In this document: in pieces, positions 16,023 to 23,258 of the stretch
How the letters are laid out: each line of letters opens with the position of its first letter
Numbering within the stretch: the stretch's first letter is position 1
Source of the DNA: an uncultured Lachnoanaerobaculum sp.
Lineage (GTDB): Bacteria > Bacillota > Clostridia > Lachnospirales > Lachnospiraceae
Length of the DNA: 23,258 bases
Direction: 5' to 3'
NCBI RefSeq assembly: GCF_938015485.1
Contig: NZ_CALLVU010000047.1
Location: forward strand, 1 to 23,258
Notes under the pieces: generated by a model
Told to the model about the DNA's origin: nothing
Database searches by the model: none
Seen by the model: the letters and a program-made list of their open reading frames with translations, nothing else
Made by a program: the position numbers and the translations under genes

Positions 16023-16052
16023 TGTAGTATAGACGAGTTTTGAACTGCTATT

Positions 16053-16056
16053 GGAG
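16053..16056 (+). promoter_or_regulatory. ribosome binding site of the AraC-type gene
   Basis: GGAG lies six bases before the ATG at 16063. An alternative in-frame TTG at 16051 would include this site within the coding region and has none of its own. Confidence 0.7.
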
Positions 16057-16062
16057 ATAAAT

Positions 16063-16779
16063 ATGGATCATCAGGAATATAAAGACCGAGAAATACTTGA
16101 GATAAAAAATATTGAAGAAAGATATGAAATTGAGGAAATTTTTTTAAATATGCTCTCATCCGGTGATTATTCAAAGGCAATGAGTGCCTATAACGCTTTG
16201 TGTTCAATGAAACTGGATGGAAGAAGTATGGATTCCTATCAGGATGCCAAGTATTTGGCAATAGTTTTAGGTACACTGTGCAGAAAAACTTTACAACACA
16301 GAAATAAAGTCCATCCGTACTATCTTGACAGTGTCTCTAAAGAAATGGCAATGGATATAAATAATACTGAAACTACTGACGATATCCGTAATGTGTCAAA
16401 AAAGTTTATAAAAAAATACTGCCTTTTGGCAAAAAATCATTCTCTTCATCAATATACCGAAGTGGTACATAAGAGCATATCTTACATTGAAATACACTAT
16501 GCCGAAGAACTCAGCCTTTCAGTTCTTGCCTCAAATCTTCATGTAACCAAAAACTATCTAAGTGCCGTTTTTAAAAAGCAATTAGGTAAAACAGTTACAG
16601 ATTTTATACATGAAGTAAGGATGGATAAGGCTATATTTCTTTTGAATTCCACAAAGCTTCCGATAAATGATATTTCCATAGTCTGCGGATATGATGACAA
16701 CAATTACTTTTGTCGGGTATTTAAAAGACGATACAAAATATCTCCAAGGCAGTATAGAAATAATTTATTTAACAAATAA
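16063..16779 (+). CDS. AraC family transcriptional regulator
   Basis: This 238-residue protein has the AraC/XylS DNA-binding domain at its C-terminus (about 140-238). That domain contains two helix-turn-helix units: LSVLASNLHVTKNYLSAVFK and the second with INDISIVCGYDDNNYFCRVF, ending in the usual KISPRQYR. The N-terminal half is all-helical, without a cupin fold, and contains LGTLCRK and HPYYLDSVS. This resembles a group of Firmicutes AraC proteins seen beside sugar genes. It is divergent from the GPH symporter and GH2 genes and most likely activates them in response to their substrate. The start was set at the ATG with a good ribosome site. The ligand is unknown. Confidence 0.9.
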   Translation: MDHQEYKDREILEIKNIEERYEIEEIFLNMLSSGDYSKAMSAYNALCSMKLDGRSMDSYQDAKYLAIVLGTLCRKTLQHRNKVHPYYLDSVSKEMAMDINNTETTDDIRNVSKKFIKKYCLLAKNHSLHQYTEVVHKSISYIEIHYAEELSLSVLASNLHVTKNYLSAVFKKQLGKTVTDFIHEVRMDKAIFLLNSTKLPINDISIVCGYDDNNYFCRVFKRRYKISPRQYRNNLFNK

Positions 16780-16863
16780 AATTTACATATAATATTGTCA
16801 ATTTTTAAATAAAATTCATATATGAGTCTAATTTTTAGACTTAAGAGATTAAAATCCATATTA

Positions 16864-16892
16864 TTGACTTCACATTTTCCATAGTGTATAGT
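16864..16892 (+). promoter_or_regulatory. promoter of prs
   Basis: TTGACT (16864-16869) and TATAGT (16887-16892) with a 17-base spacer form a near-consensus sigma-A promoter. The predicted leader is about 64 bases. A short hairpin (AGTCTA 16825-16830 with TAGACT 16836-16841) lies upstream between araC and this promoter; it lacks a U tract. Confidence 0.75.
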
Positions 16893-16962
16893 ATCTTCGT
16901 AAGTAAATATTCGTGACGGTTCATCCGAGCTGTCTCTAATCTTAATCACCTAGGAGAAAGAA

Positions 16963-18138
16963 ATGCCAAACGATTTTGTATTTAAGGATCAATTGCCGGT
17001 AGCACCGCTAAAGATTGCCGCGCTTGAGAGTTGTTATGACTTTGCAAAGGGAGTCAATGACTATATAGTTGAATTCAGAAGGAATGATACTACTGAGCTT
17101 ATGAACTGTCAGGCGGATTTGCACTACAGAGGCTATGATTGTGACAACTACCTTCTTGATATTGCCTGCCCCAGATTCGGCTCAGGCGAAGCAAAGGGTG
17201 TTATAAAAGAATCTGTTCGAGGTACAGATGTATTTGTAATGGTAGATGTACTCAATCACTCTCTCAGCTACAAACTGAACGGTTTCACAAACTACATGTC
17301 ACCTGACGATCACTATCAGGATCTCAAAAGAATTATCAGCGCCTGCGTTGCAAATGCAAAAAGAGTAAATGTTATCATGCCTTTCTTATATGAAAGTAGA
17401 CAACACAAAAAGACAAAGAGAGAATCTCTTGACTGCGCACTGGCACTTGAAGAGCTTGTAAGTATGGGTGTCAGCAATATAATTACATTTGACGCACATG
17501 ACCCGAGAGTACAAAACTCCATTCCTCTTACAGGATTTGACAACTTCATGCCTACATACCAGTTTGTCAAGGCAATGTTTACAAATATTTCCGATATGAA
17601 AGTAAGCAAGGATGATATGATGATTATAAGCCCTGATGAGGGAGCTATGAACAGAGCCGTATACCTTGCAAACAACCTTGGTGTGGATATGGGTATGTTC
17701 TATAAAAGACGTGACTATTCAAAAGTTGTAGACGGCAGAAACCCTATAGTTGCACATGAGTTTTTGGGTAGCAGTGTGGCAGGCAAGGACGTAATCATTA
17801 TGGACGATATGATTTCTTCAGGTGAAAGTATGCTTGATACAGCAAAAGAGCTTAAGAAGAGAAATGCAAAAAGAATTATTATCTGTGCCACATTCGGTTT
17901 GTTTACAAACGGTCTTGAAAAATTCGATGAATTCCACACTCAGGGAATTATCGACTATGTATGTACAACAAACGTACACTACAGAAACCCTGAACTTTTG
18001 ACAAGACCTTGGTATCTTGAAGCCGATATGACCAAGTACCTTGCAGCCATTATAAACTCATATAACCACGATGTTTCAATCAGCAAGAGCTTGTCACCGA
18101 CCACAAAAATACAGAAATTCGTATCAAAATTTAAATAA
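16963..18138 (+). CDS. prs: ribose-phosphate diphosphokinase (PRPP synthetase), long form
   Basis: The enzyme makes 5-phosphoribosyl 1-diphosphate from ribose 5-phosphate and ATP, for nucleotide, histidine, tryptophan and NAD synthesis. The PRPP-binding loop DVIIMDDMISSGESM (276-290) and the ESVRGTDVFV segment are clear. At 391 residues it is about 75 longer than the classic form of about 315. The usual R-Q-D-(R/K)-K ATP motif reads R146-Q147-H148-K149-K150, and the D-L-H segment reads D177-A178-H179-D180. This belongs to a longer variant that I associate with Clostridia, so it may be a second, divergent PRPP synthetase. AGGAG stands seven bases before the ATG. It is monocistronic, with its own promoter and a terminator two bases after the stop. 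Confidence 0.9.
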   Translation: MPNDFVFKDQLPVAPLKIAALESCYDFAKGVNDYIVEFRRNDTTELMNCQADLHYRGYDCDNYLLDIACPRFGSGEAKGVIKESVRGTDVFVMVDVLNHSLSYKLNGFTNYMSPDDHYQDLKRIISACVANAKRVNVIMPFLYESRQHKKTKRESLDCALALEELVSMGVSNIITFDAHDPRVQNSIPLTGFDNFMPTYQFVKAMFTNISDMKVSKDDMMIISPDEGAMNRAVYLANNLGVDMGMFYKRRDYSKVVDGRNPIVAHEFLGSSVAGKDVIIMDDMISSGESMLDTAKELKKRNAKRIIICATFGLFTNGLEKFDEFHTQGIIDYVCTTNVHYRNPELLTRPWYLEADMTKYLAAIINSYNHDVSISKSLSPTTKIQKFVSKFK

Positions 18139-18139
18139 G

Positions 18140-18189
18140 AAAAGGGGATACCTGGAAATAAGTGATTTTACTTCCCGATATCCCCTTTT
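18140..18189. terminator. bidirectional terminator between prs and the nucleoside kinase
   Basis: AAAAGGGGATA (18140-18150) pairs perfectly with TATCCCCTTTT (18179-18189). The interior can fold further (GGAA with TTCC, AAGT with ACTT). It begins two bases after the prs stop codon and also serves the opposing transcription unit, where CTTATTT follows the stem. Its arms share AAAAGGGGAT with the hairpin at 106-152. Confidence 0.8.
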
Positions 18190-18193
18190 GAAA

Positions 18194-18271
18194 TTAAACA
18201 TTTCTATCTTTTTTGGCTTTAACCCTCTTAAAAAGTGCCCATAATATCTCCTGTTTTAAAAACTTCATCAT
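18194..18271 (-). CDS. candidate 25-residue small protein
   Basis: A 26-codon frame begins with two ATG codons. It is preceded by GGGAG ten bases upstream and lies 32 bases after the nucleoside kinase stop, before the shared terminator. The peptide starts MMKFLKQEILWAL, continues with a basic segment rich in Lys and Arg, and ends in Asn-Val. It looks like an amphipathic helix with a cationic tail. I recognise no family. The frame is short enough to arise by chance; the ribosome site and location between gene and terminator are the only support. Confidence 0.3.
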   Translation of the reverse strand: MMKFLKQEILWALFKRVKAKKDRNV

Positions 18272-18303
18272 ATTTTAGTTTCTCCCAATTCTATAAAATA
18301 ATT

Positions 18304-19938
18304 TTATGCATGAAATGCACTTCCGCCTATAAATTCCCTCAATATAGAGTTGGAAGGTACATTGTCACTTGGTACTCCGAGGAAATAATCCAAAAACTTA
18401 AGAAGCCTTTTGGCCTCGGGATATTCCTTAGAGTCTTTTTGTACACTAAATAAAACCGGTTCGACATACTGCTTTAATACCGCAATTTCATAGTTTAGAG
18501 CGGAGTTAAATGTCGCATCCGCACTGCTTTGATAAGGAAAAATATTCCTCTCCTCACCTCTTCTGACAGAATCCCACATAGCAAGAGTTTTTGTCGGGGA
18601 AATTCCTCTCTTTCTGACGTCTCTGATCATCCTTCTAAGAAGTCTTCCGTCTGTAGTAGGTATACGATTGTGTTCATCAATATTAAGCTGCGTCAATGCA
18701 CTTATATATATTTTATATCTGCTGTCTTTAGGCAATTTATAAGAGAGCTTGTCGTTAAGACAATGAATACCCTCAATGACCAGTATATCATCCTTTCCAA
18801 GTTTTAAGAAGTTTCCGTTATACTCTCTTTGACCCGTTTTAAAGTTAAAGCTTGGGATCTCCACTTTTTCGCCGTTTAAAAGAGCCGACATATCCGCATT
18901 GAACTGTTCAATATCCATAGCATCAAGACTTTCAAAGTCAAGCTCACCCTTCTCATCTCTTGGTGTATCTTCTCTGTTCTTAAAGTAATTATCCACCTCA
19001 AGCGGATGCGGCTTTATACCGTGTGCCATAAGTTGTATGCTGAGTCTGTGTGAAAATGTAGTCTTTCCCGATGAAGAAGGTCCTGCAATCATTACAAGCT
19101 TTACATTCCCCCTCTTTATAATATCCTCTGCAATATCTCCTATTTTCTTTTCCATATATGCTTCAGAAATAAGAATCATCTCATTGGTCATACCGTTTGC
19201 AATCATCTCATTGAGTGAACCTACATCCGATACTCCCATTTCCATAGCACTGATACTTGCATTGTTCAGTTCATTAAAAATCTTTTCTTCAGGTACAAAC
19301 TCTTCCACAACCTCAGGATTTTCTTTTCTCGGTATAACAAGAACTATTCCGTCCTTATACTTTGTAAGAGCAAACTTGTCTATAAACCCTGTAGAGTAGA
19401 CCATATATCCGTAGTTATAGTCTATATAGTCCTCAAGCTTATATATATTCACTCTTGATACTCTTCTAAACCTGAAAAGCTTCTCCTTCTCAAAAAATCC
19501 GGCATCGTGGAACATCTTTATGGCCAGATCTGTGTGTACATTAGTCTTTTCGATTCTGATGTTTTCATCAACAAGTTCTCTCATACGATTACTTATCTTC
19601 TCCACATCATAGTCTTGTTCACTGCCAAGTCTGATAAAAAGTCCGTTGCCTGTAGAAAACTCCACTCTGGGAATTACACTCCTGCCATAAACATCATCTA
19701 TAGCTTTTAAGAGTATCAGTATTGCACTTCTCTCATATATTGCTCTACCTATAGCATCACTCAATGTGACAAACTCAAGAGTAATATCATCATTTACACA
19801 CTTATGCAATTCCTGAAGCTTACCGTTTACTTTGACAAGCAGAGCTTTTTTCTTTTGCTCCGTTACAATATCAAAATAACTTGTGCCCTCCTCGTATAAG
19901 TAAGTTTCATCTCCTATCTTTACTTTAAACTTTTTCAT
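18304..19938 (-). CDS. nucleoside kinase (uridine kinase-like) with N-terminal TGS domain
   Basis: The protein is 544 residues. A TGS-like domain (about 1-65) and a threonyl/alanyl-tRNA-synthetase-like editing-type domain (about 70-230) are followed by a phosphoribulokinase/uridine-kinase domain. The Walker A motif is GPSSSGKT (286-293). The kinase part also shows DNYF, IEGIHCLN and RRMIRDVRKRG. Family members are annotated as nucleoside or uridine kinases and likely phosphorylate a pyrimidine nucleoside, but the substrate is not proven. The synthetase-like part keeps no clear complete Zn-binding HxxxH pair by eye. AAGGAG precedes the ATG. A terminator at 19963-19984 separates it from ilvE, so it may have its own weak promoter or rely on read-through. 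Confidence 0.88.
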   Translation of the reverse strand: MKKFKVKIGDETYLYEEGTSYFDIVTEQKKKALLVKVNGKLQELHKCVNDDITLEFVTLSDAIGRAIYERSAILILLKAIDDVYGRSVIPRVEFSTGNGLFIRLGSEQDYDVEKISNRMRELVDENIRIEKTNVHTDLAIKMFHDAGFFEKEKLFRFRRVSRVNIYKLEDYIDYNYGYMVYSTGFIDKFALTKYKDGIVLVIPRKENPEVVEEFVPEEKIFNELNNASISAMEMGVSDVGSLNEMIANGMTNEMILISEAYMEKKIGDIAEDIIKRGNVKLVMIAGPSSSGKTTFSHRLSIQLMAHGIKPHPLEVDNYFKNREDTPRDEKGELDFESLDAMDIEQFNADMSALLNGEKVEIPSFNFKTGQREYNGNFLKLGKDDILVIEGIHCLNDKLSYKLPKDSRYKIYISALTQLNIDEHNRIPTTDGRLLRRMIRDVRKRGISPTKTLAMWDSVRRGEERNIFPYQSSADATFNSALNYEIAVLKQYVEPVLFSVQKDSKEYPEAKRLLKFLDYFLGVPSDNVPSNSILREFIGGSAFHA

Positions 19939-19962
19939 TTCATTCTCCTTCCTATGAAAAGA

Positions 19963-19984
19963 AAAGACTGAATACTCAGCCTTT
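19963..19984 (-). terminator. terminator after ilvE
   Basis: On the minus strand AAAGGCTGA pairs with TCAGTCTTT (one G-U pair) around a GTAT loop, and the stem can extend by two more pairs. A TTCTTTTC tract follows. It lies 11 bases after the ilvE stop and ends the DUF1385-prmC-prfA-ilvE unit. Confidence 0.75.
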
Positions 19985-19995
19985 CCTTTAAAAAT

Positions 19996-21021
19996 TTATT
20001 TAATTTTTCTTATCCAACCTTCCGGCGCTTCAAGCTCACCCATCTGTATTCCTGTAAGTGTATCATAAAGCTTCTTGGTAATCTCTCCCATACCTTCCAT
20101 TCCTGACGGTATGTTTATCACTGTTTCACCTCGGCATATTCTGCCTACAGGTGAGATAACCGCAGCGGTACCGCAAAGTCCTACCTCTGCAAAATCCTTT
20201 ATCTCATCAAATGCAACAGGTCTCTCTTCAGTCTTTAATCCGAGGTAATGCTCGGCAACATATAGAAGTGATCTTCTTGTAATTGAAGGCAATATCGAAT
20301 TTGACTTAGGTGTAACCACCTTTTTATCCTTGGTAATGAAGATAAAGTTGGCTCCGCCCGTCTCCTCTACATAAGTTCTTGTAGCGGCGTCAAGGTACAT
20401 ATTTTCATCAAAACCATTTCTGTGAGCCTCCATAAGAGGATGAATACTCATAGCATAGTTAAGTCCGGCTTTGATATGTCCTGTTCCTCTAGGTGCGGCT
20501 CTGTCAAAATCACTGACCGTGATAGTAATAGGCTTTGCACCGCCTTTAAAGTAAGGTCCGACAGGTGTTGTAAACATTCTGAACTGGTACTCCGCTGCAG
20601 GCTTTACACCGATTACAGGTGATGAAGCAAACATATAAGGTCTTATATAAAGTGTGGCTCCTGAACCGAAAGGAGGTACCCAAGCTTCATTTGCAAGTAC
20701 TACCTTGTCAACAGCCTCAAGGAATCTCTCTTCAGGGAACGGAGGCATCTCAAGTCTCTTTGCCGAATCATACATTCTCTTTGCATTAAGATCCGGTCTG
20801 AATGTAACGATATGTCCTTCCTTTGTTCTGTACGCCTTAAGTCCCTCAAAGACCTCCTGACAGTACTGCAAAATACCTGCAGACTCATTTATAGTAACAT
20901 TTGAGTCGGTTGAAAGTTCTCCGTCATCCCACTTTCCGTCTTTAAAATTGCTGATGTATCTGTAATCGGTAATTCTATAGTTGAATCCTATGTTTCCCCA
21001 ATCCAAATCCTTTGTTTCCAT
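19996..21021 (-). CDS. ilvE: branched-chain amino acid aminotransferase
   Basis: This pyridoxal-phosphate enzyme (fold type IV) transfers the amino group between glutamate and the 2-oxo acids of leucine, isoleucine and valine. The 341-residue length fits the larger BCAT form. The PLP lysine is Lys184 in GHIKAGLNYA. YCQEVFEGLKAYRT near the N-terminus and the EETGGANFIFI and LCGTAAVISPVG segments are typical. AGGAGG precedes the ATG, 12 bases after the prfA stop, so it is probably co-transcribed with prfA. This combination with release-factor genes has no obvious functional logic. Confidence 0.95.
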   Translation of the reverse strand: METKDLDWGNIGFNYRITDYRYISNFKDGKWDDGELSTDSNVTINESAGILQYCQEVFEGLKAYRTKEGHIVTFRPDLNAKRMYDSAKRLEMPPFPEERFLEAVDKVVLANEAWVPPFGSGATLYIRPYMFASSPVIGVKPAAEYQFRMFTTPVGPYFKGGAKPITITVSDFDRAAPRGTGHIKAGLNYAMSIHPLMEAHRNGFDENMYLDAATRTYVEETGGANFIFITKDKKVVTPKSNSILPSITRRSLLYVAEHYLGLKTEERPVAFDEIKDFAEVGLCGTAAVISPVGRICRGETVINIPSGMEGMGEITKKLYDTLTGIQMGELEAPEGWIRKIK

Positions 21022-21033
21022 GATTATTGCCTC

Positions 21034-22104
21034 CTATTGTTCATTGAGTTTAGCAAGTTTTGCCGCCTGATCGGCTGCAATACAGCCATCTATAAGTTCC
21101 TGAATGTCTCCATTCATTATCTTATCAAGCTTATATAATGTCAGATTTATTCTGTGATCTGTAACTCTTCCCTGTGGGAAATTGTAAGTTCTGATCTTTT
21201 CGGATCTGTCTCCGGTACCTATCTGACTTCTTCTGTCCGCCGCCTCGGCACTTTGCTTTTTCTCAAGCTCAATCTCATAAAGTTTTGATCGTAAAAGTGC
21301 AAAAGCCTTTTCTTTGTTCTGTAACTGACTCTTTTCAGTCTGTGAATAGATAACTATTCCTGTAGGATAGTGTGTAAGACGCACAGCGGAGTCTGTAGTA
21401 TTGACACACTGTCCGCCGTTACCGCTGGCTCTCATAACGTCTATTCTGACATCATTCATATCTATCTGAACGTCAACTTCCTCGGCCTCAGGCATTACCG
21501 CAACAGATGCTGTAGAGGTATGTATTCTTCCTCCCGACTCTGTCTCAGGAACTCTTTGTACTCTGTGTACACCCGACTCATACTTAAGCTTGGAGTAAGC
21601 ACCCTTTCCGGTAACCATAGCCACAACTTCCTTGTAACCGCCTATACCGTTTTCGTTGACATCAATCATCTCAACTTTCCAGTTTTGTGATTCCGCATAA
21701 TGCACATACATACGATAAAGCTGCATAGCAAAGAGTGCCGCCTCATCGCCGCCTGCTCCCGCTCTTATTTCAAGCATTATATTCTTATCGTCATTAGGAT
21801 CCTTCGGTAAAAGCAAAATCTTCAGCTTTTCGGAAAGTTCCTCTTCAAGTCTCTTTCCCTCGGCAAGTTCTTCCTTTGCCATCTCCTTCATCTCTTCATC
21901 ATTCATCTCAAGCATTTCAAGCGCATCTTCTTGAAGTTGCTTAGCTTTTTTATATTCACCATAGGTCTCTACAAGCGGTGCCAAGTCTGATTGCTCTTTC
22001 ATAAGCTTTCTGAATCTGTTCTGATCGTTTGCCACATCACCGCCGGCAAGCTCCGCCATTATTTCATCATAATGTACTACTATGTCCTCTAAATTATCAA
22101 ACAT
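21034..22104 (-). CDS. prfA: peptide chain release factor 1
   Basis: RF1 recognises UAA and UAG stop codons in the ribosomal A site and triggers peptide release. The protein is 356 residues, the usual length. The stop-codon reading motif P-x-T is present as PET within RVQRVPETESGGRIHTS. The catalytic GGQ lies in RASGNGGQCVNTTDSAV, with Gln232 the residue that PrmC methylates. AGAGG precedes the ATG. It lies 9 bases after prmC, a common pairing of the modifying enzyme with its target. Confidence 0.97.
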   Translation of the reverse strand: MFDNLEDIVVHYDEIMAELAGGDVANDQNRFRKLMKEQSDLAPLVETYGEYKKAKQLQEDALEMLEMNDEEMKEMAKEELAEGKRLEEELSEKLKILLLPKDPNDDKNIMLEIRAGAGGDEAALFAMQLYRMYVHYAESQNWKVEMIDVNENGIGGYKEVVAMVTGKGAYSKLKYESGVHRVQRVPETESGGRIHTSTASVAVMPEAEEVDVQIDMNDVRIDVMRASGNGGQCVNTTDSAVRLTHYPTGIVIYSQTEKSQLQNKEKAFALLRSKLYEIELEKKQSAEAADRRSQIGTGDRSEKIRTYNFPQGRVTDHRINLTLYKLDKIMNGDIQELIDGCIAADQAAKLAKLNEQ

Positions 22105-22113
22105 CTTTTCCTC

Positions 22114-23040
22114 TTATGCTAATTTATTTTTTGATATGACCGCCACCCTGTCAAGATTTGCCAAATCTTTTTTTATACTTACATCAAAGCCTTCAAAAAG
22201 AGCTTTGATATCTGCCGCCTCGTCATATCCTATCTCAAGTGCCAAAATCCCTTCGGGATTCAAATATTTTATAAATTCATCTCTGATTATCTTATAAAAT
22301 TTCATACCGTCTATATCGCCGTCAAGTGCAAGCCTCGGCTCAAAGTCTTTCACTTCACTCTCAAGGCTGTCCACAACATGACTCTTTATATATGGCGGAT
22401 TGGATACTATGATATCATATTTATTTTCAGATGTTAAGCCGGAAAACATATCGCTTTTTAAAAAATTGATATCACAGCTTAAGCTTTGTGCATTCTTTTT
22501 TGCAACTTCCAATGCATTATCCGATATATCAAGTGCATCCACTTTTTCAAATCCGCCAAGGCTTTTTAATGCTATGGCTATAGCTCCCGAACCTGTGCAC
22601 ATATCAAGTATTCTTTTACTTTTATCTCCATCGGCGAGTTTTAATACTTCCTCTACCAAAACTTCAGTATCAAACCTTGGAATAAGTACATTCTCATTTA
22701 CAAAAAACGGCAGTCCGCAAAAGTATGCCTTATTTAATATGTACTGTATCGGCATATTTTCAAGTCTTTTTGCCACATAGCTTTCTATTATATCAAGCTT
22801 TTTAATATCTTTTATCTCATCATATTTAAACATTGTCCATTTTGAAAAATCAAAGTCAAACAATACATTTTTACCTCTTTTTATCTCAATTGTAGGCTGT
22901 CTATTCAAATCCTTTTCAACCATTCTTTCCCCAAAGTCAAACACTTCGTATATTAACAATAAGACATCACTCTTTGCATCCTTAAATCCTTTTTCATCTA
23001 AAGCCTTTACATATTTTTCAAAAACTTCTATATATTTCAT
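22114..23040 (-). CDS. prmC: peptide chain release factor N5-glutamine methyltransferase
   Basis: PrmC (HemK) uses S-adenosylmethionine to methylate the glutamine of the GGQ motif in release factors. The 308-residue protein has the PrmC N-terminal helical domain followed by a Rossmann methyltransferase domain. That domain shows the SAM loop LDMCTGSGAIAIAL and the NPPY substrate motif (Asn214 onward in VSNPPYI). IPRFDTEVLVEEVL is also typical. The frame is open to a TTG at 23076, but the ATG at 23040 starts one base after the stop of the DUF1385 gene, with AAGG about 12 bases upstream. It is preferred. Confidence 0.95.
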   Translation of the reverse strand: MKYIEVFEKYVKALDEKGFKDAKSDVLLLIYEVFDFGERMVEKDLNRQPTIEIKRGKNVLFDFDFSKWTMFKYDEIKDIKKLDIIESYVAKRLENMPIQYILNKAYFCGLPFFVNENVLIPRFDTEVLVEEVLKLADGDKSKRILDMCTGSGAIAIALKSLGGFEKVDALDISDNALEVAKKNAQSLSCDINFLKSDMFSGLTSENKYDIIVSNPPYIKSHVVDSLESEVKDFEPRLALDGDIDGMKFYKIIRDEFIKYLNPEGILALEIGYDEAADIKALFEGFDVSIKKDLANLDRVAVISKNKLA

Positions 23041-23041
23041 A

Positions 23042-23258
23042 TCAGAAATTTTCCTTAAGATATTTTCTCCAGTCAAATACCTTCTCTACCGCCGCAATTG
23101 CAACCTCCACCATATCAGGAGTCGGCTCCTTGGTGGTAAGTCCCTGCATCCAAAGCCCCGGCTTACTTAAAATATTTACAAGCCAAAAGTCGCTCCTGCC
23201 TGCAATTCTTAGAAACTCGTAGCTTACACCGGCTATTGCAGGTACCTACACCACTCTT
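23042..23258 (-). CDS. DUF1385 family membrane protein (YqhQ-like), C-terminal part only
   Basis: Only the last 67 residues are intact. They read VPAIAGVSYEFLRIAGRS, then GLWMQGLTTKEPTPDMVEVA, and match the C-terminus of the DUF1385/YqhQ family. These are membrane proteins of unknown function that often precede prmC-prfA in Clostridia. The gene is cut by the window edge. In this frame a TAG stands at 23246-23248, directly before the conserved V-P-A-I-A-G segment, where a hydrophobic residue is expected. Three sense codons (RVV) lie beyond it. This is either a point nonsense mutation or a sequence error near the edge. The stop TGA overlaps the prmC start region. Confidence 0.8.

Noticed and set aside
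16825..16841. AGTCTA/TAGACT hairpin as terminator of the AraC-type gene
   Set aside because: The stem is six AT-rich pairs and no U tract follows.

Overview
The window looks like chromosomal DNA of a low-GC Gram-positive anaerobe of the class Clostridia, most likely family Lachnospiraceae. The reasons are the AT-rich codon use, strong Shine-Dalgarno sites, gene orders typical of that group (DUF512 radical-SAM protein next to der, plsY and gpsA; DUF1385 protein next to prmC and prfA), a long-form PRPP synthetase and a TGS-domain nucleoside kinase. A genus cannot be fixed from this sequence alone. There are 15 protein genes that I consider secure, including one cut by the right edge, plus one candidate 25-residue ORF. 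I see no tRNA, rRNA, CRISPR array, insertion sequence or prophage gene.

Layout from left to right. Positions 1-219 hold no convincing gene, only palindromes and a terminator-like hairpin. Next come a MATE exporter and a LacI-type regulator on the minus strand (220-2564), overlapping by one base. They are preceded by a promoter with a 16-bp operator-like palindrome. A 576-bp divergent region separates lacI from rqcH on the plus strand (3141-4883), the ribosome-quality-control factor that adds alanine tails. rqcH converges on a five-gene minus-strand operon transcribed from 11925 down to 4906: DUF512 radical-SAM protein, der, plsY, gpsA, mgtA. All its junctions overlap or abut. It combines ribosome assembly, phospholipid synthesis and magnesium transport.

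Upstream of this operon, 12003-12113 carries a good promoter followed about 40 bases later by a strong terminator. This is either a roughly 75-nt small RNA or an attenuated leader for the operon. Then comes a sugar-use locus: a GH2 glycosidase and a GPH-family sugar symporter on the minus strand, with a divergent AraC-type regulator (16063-16779). A direct repeat spaced 21 bp lies over the symporter promoter and is a natural AraC-type site. The PRPP synthetase gene prs (16963-18138) has its own clear promoter and terminator.

The right part is all minus strand: the DUF1385 protein (partial), prmC, prfA and ilvE, then a terminator, a TGS/uridine-kinase-like nucleoside kinase and a possible 25-residue ORF. 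PrmC methylates the release factor made by the next gene.

Most of the window is core metabolism and translation, and I found no clear new multi-gene system. The items most worth a second look are the promoter/terminator unit at 12003-12113, the AraC and LacI operator candidates, the Glu for Asp at residue 97 of RqcH, the 25-residue ORF, the divergent ATP-site motif of the PRPP synthetase, and an in-frame stop in the DUF1385 gene beside the right edge.
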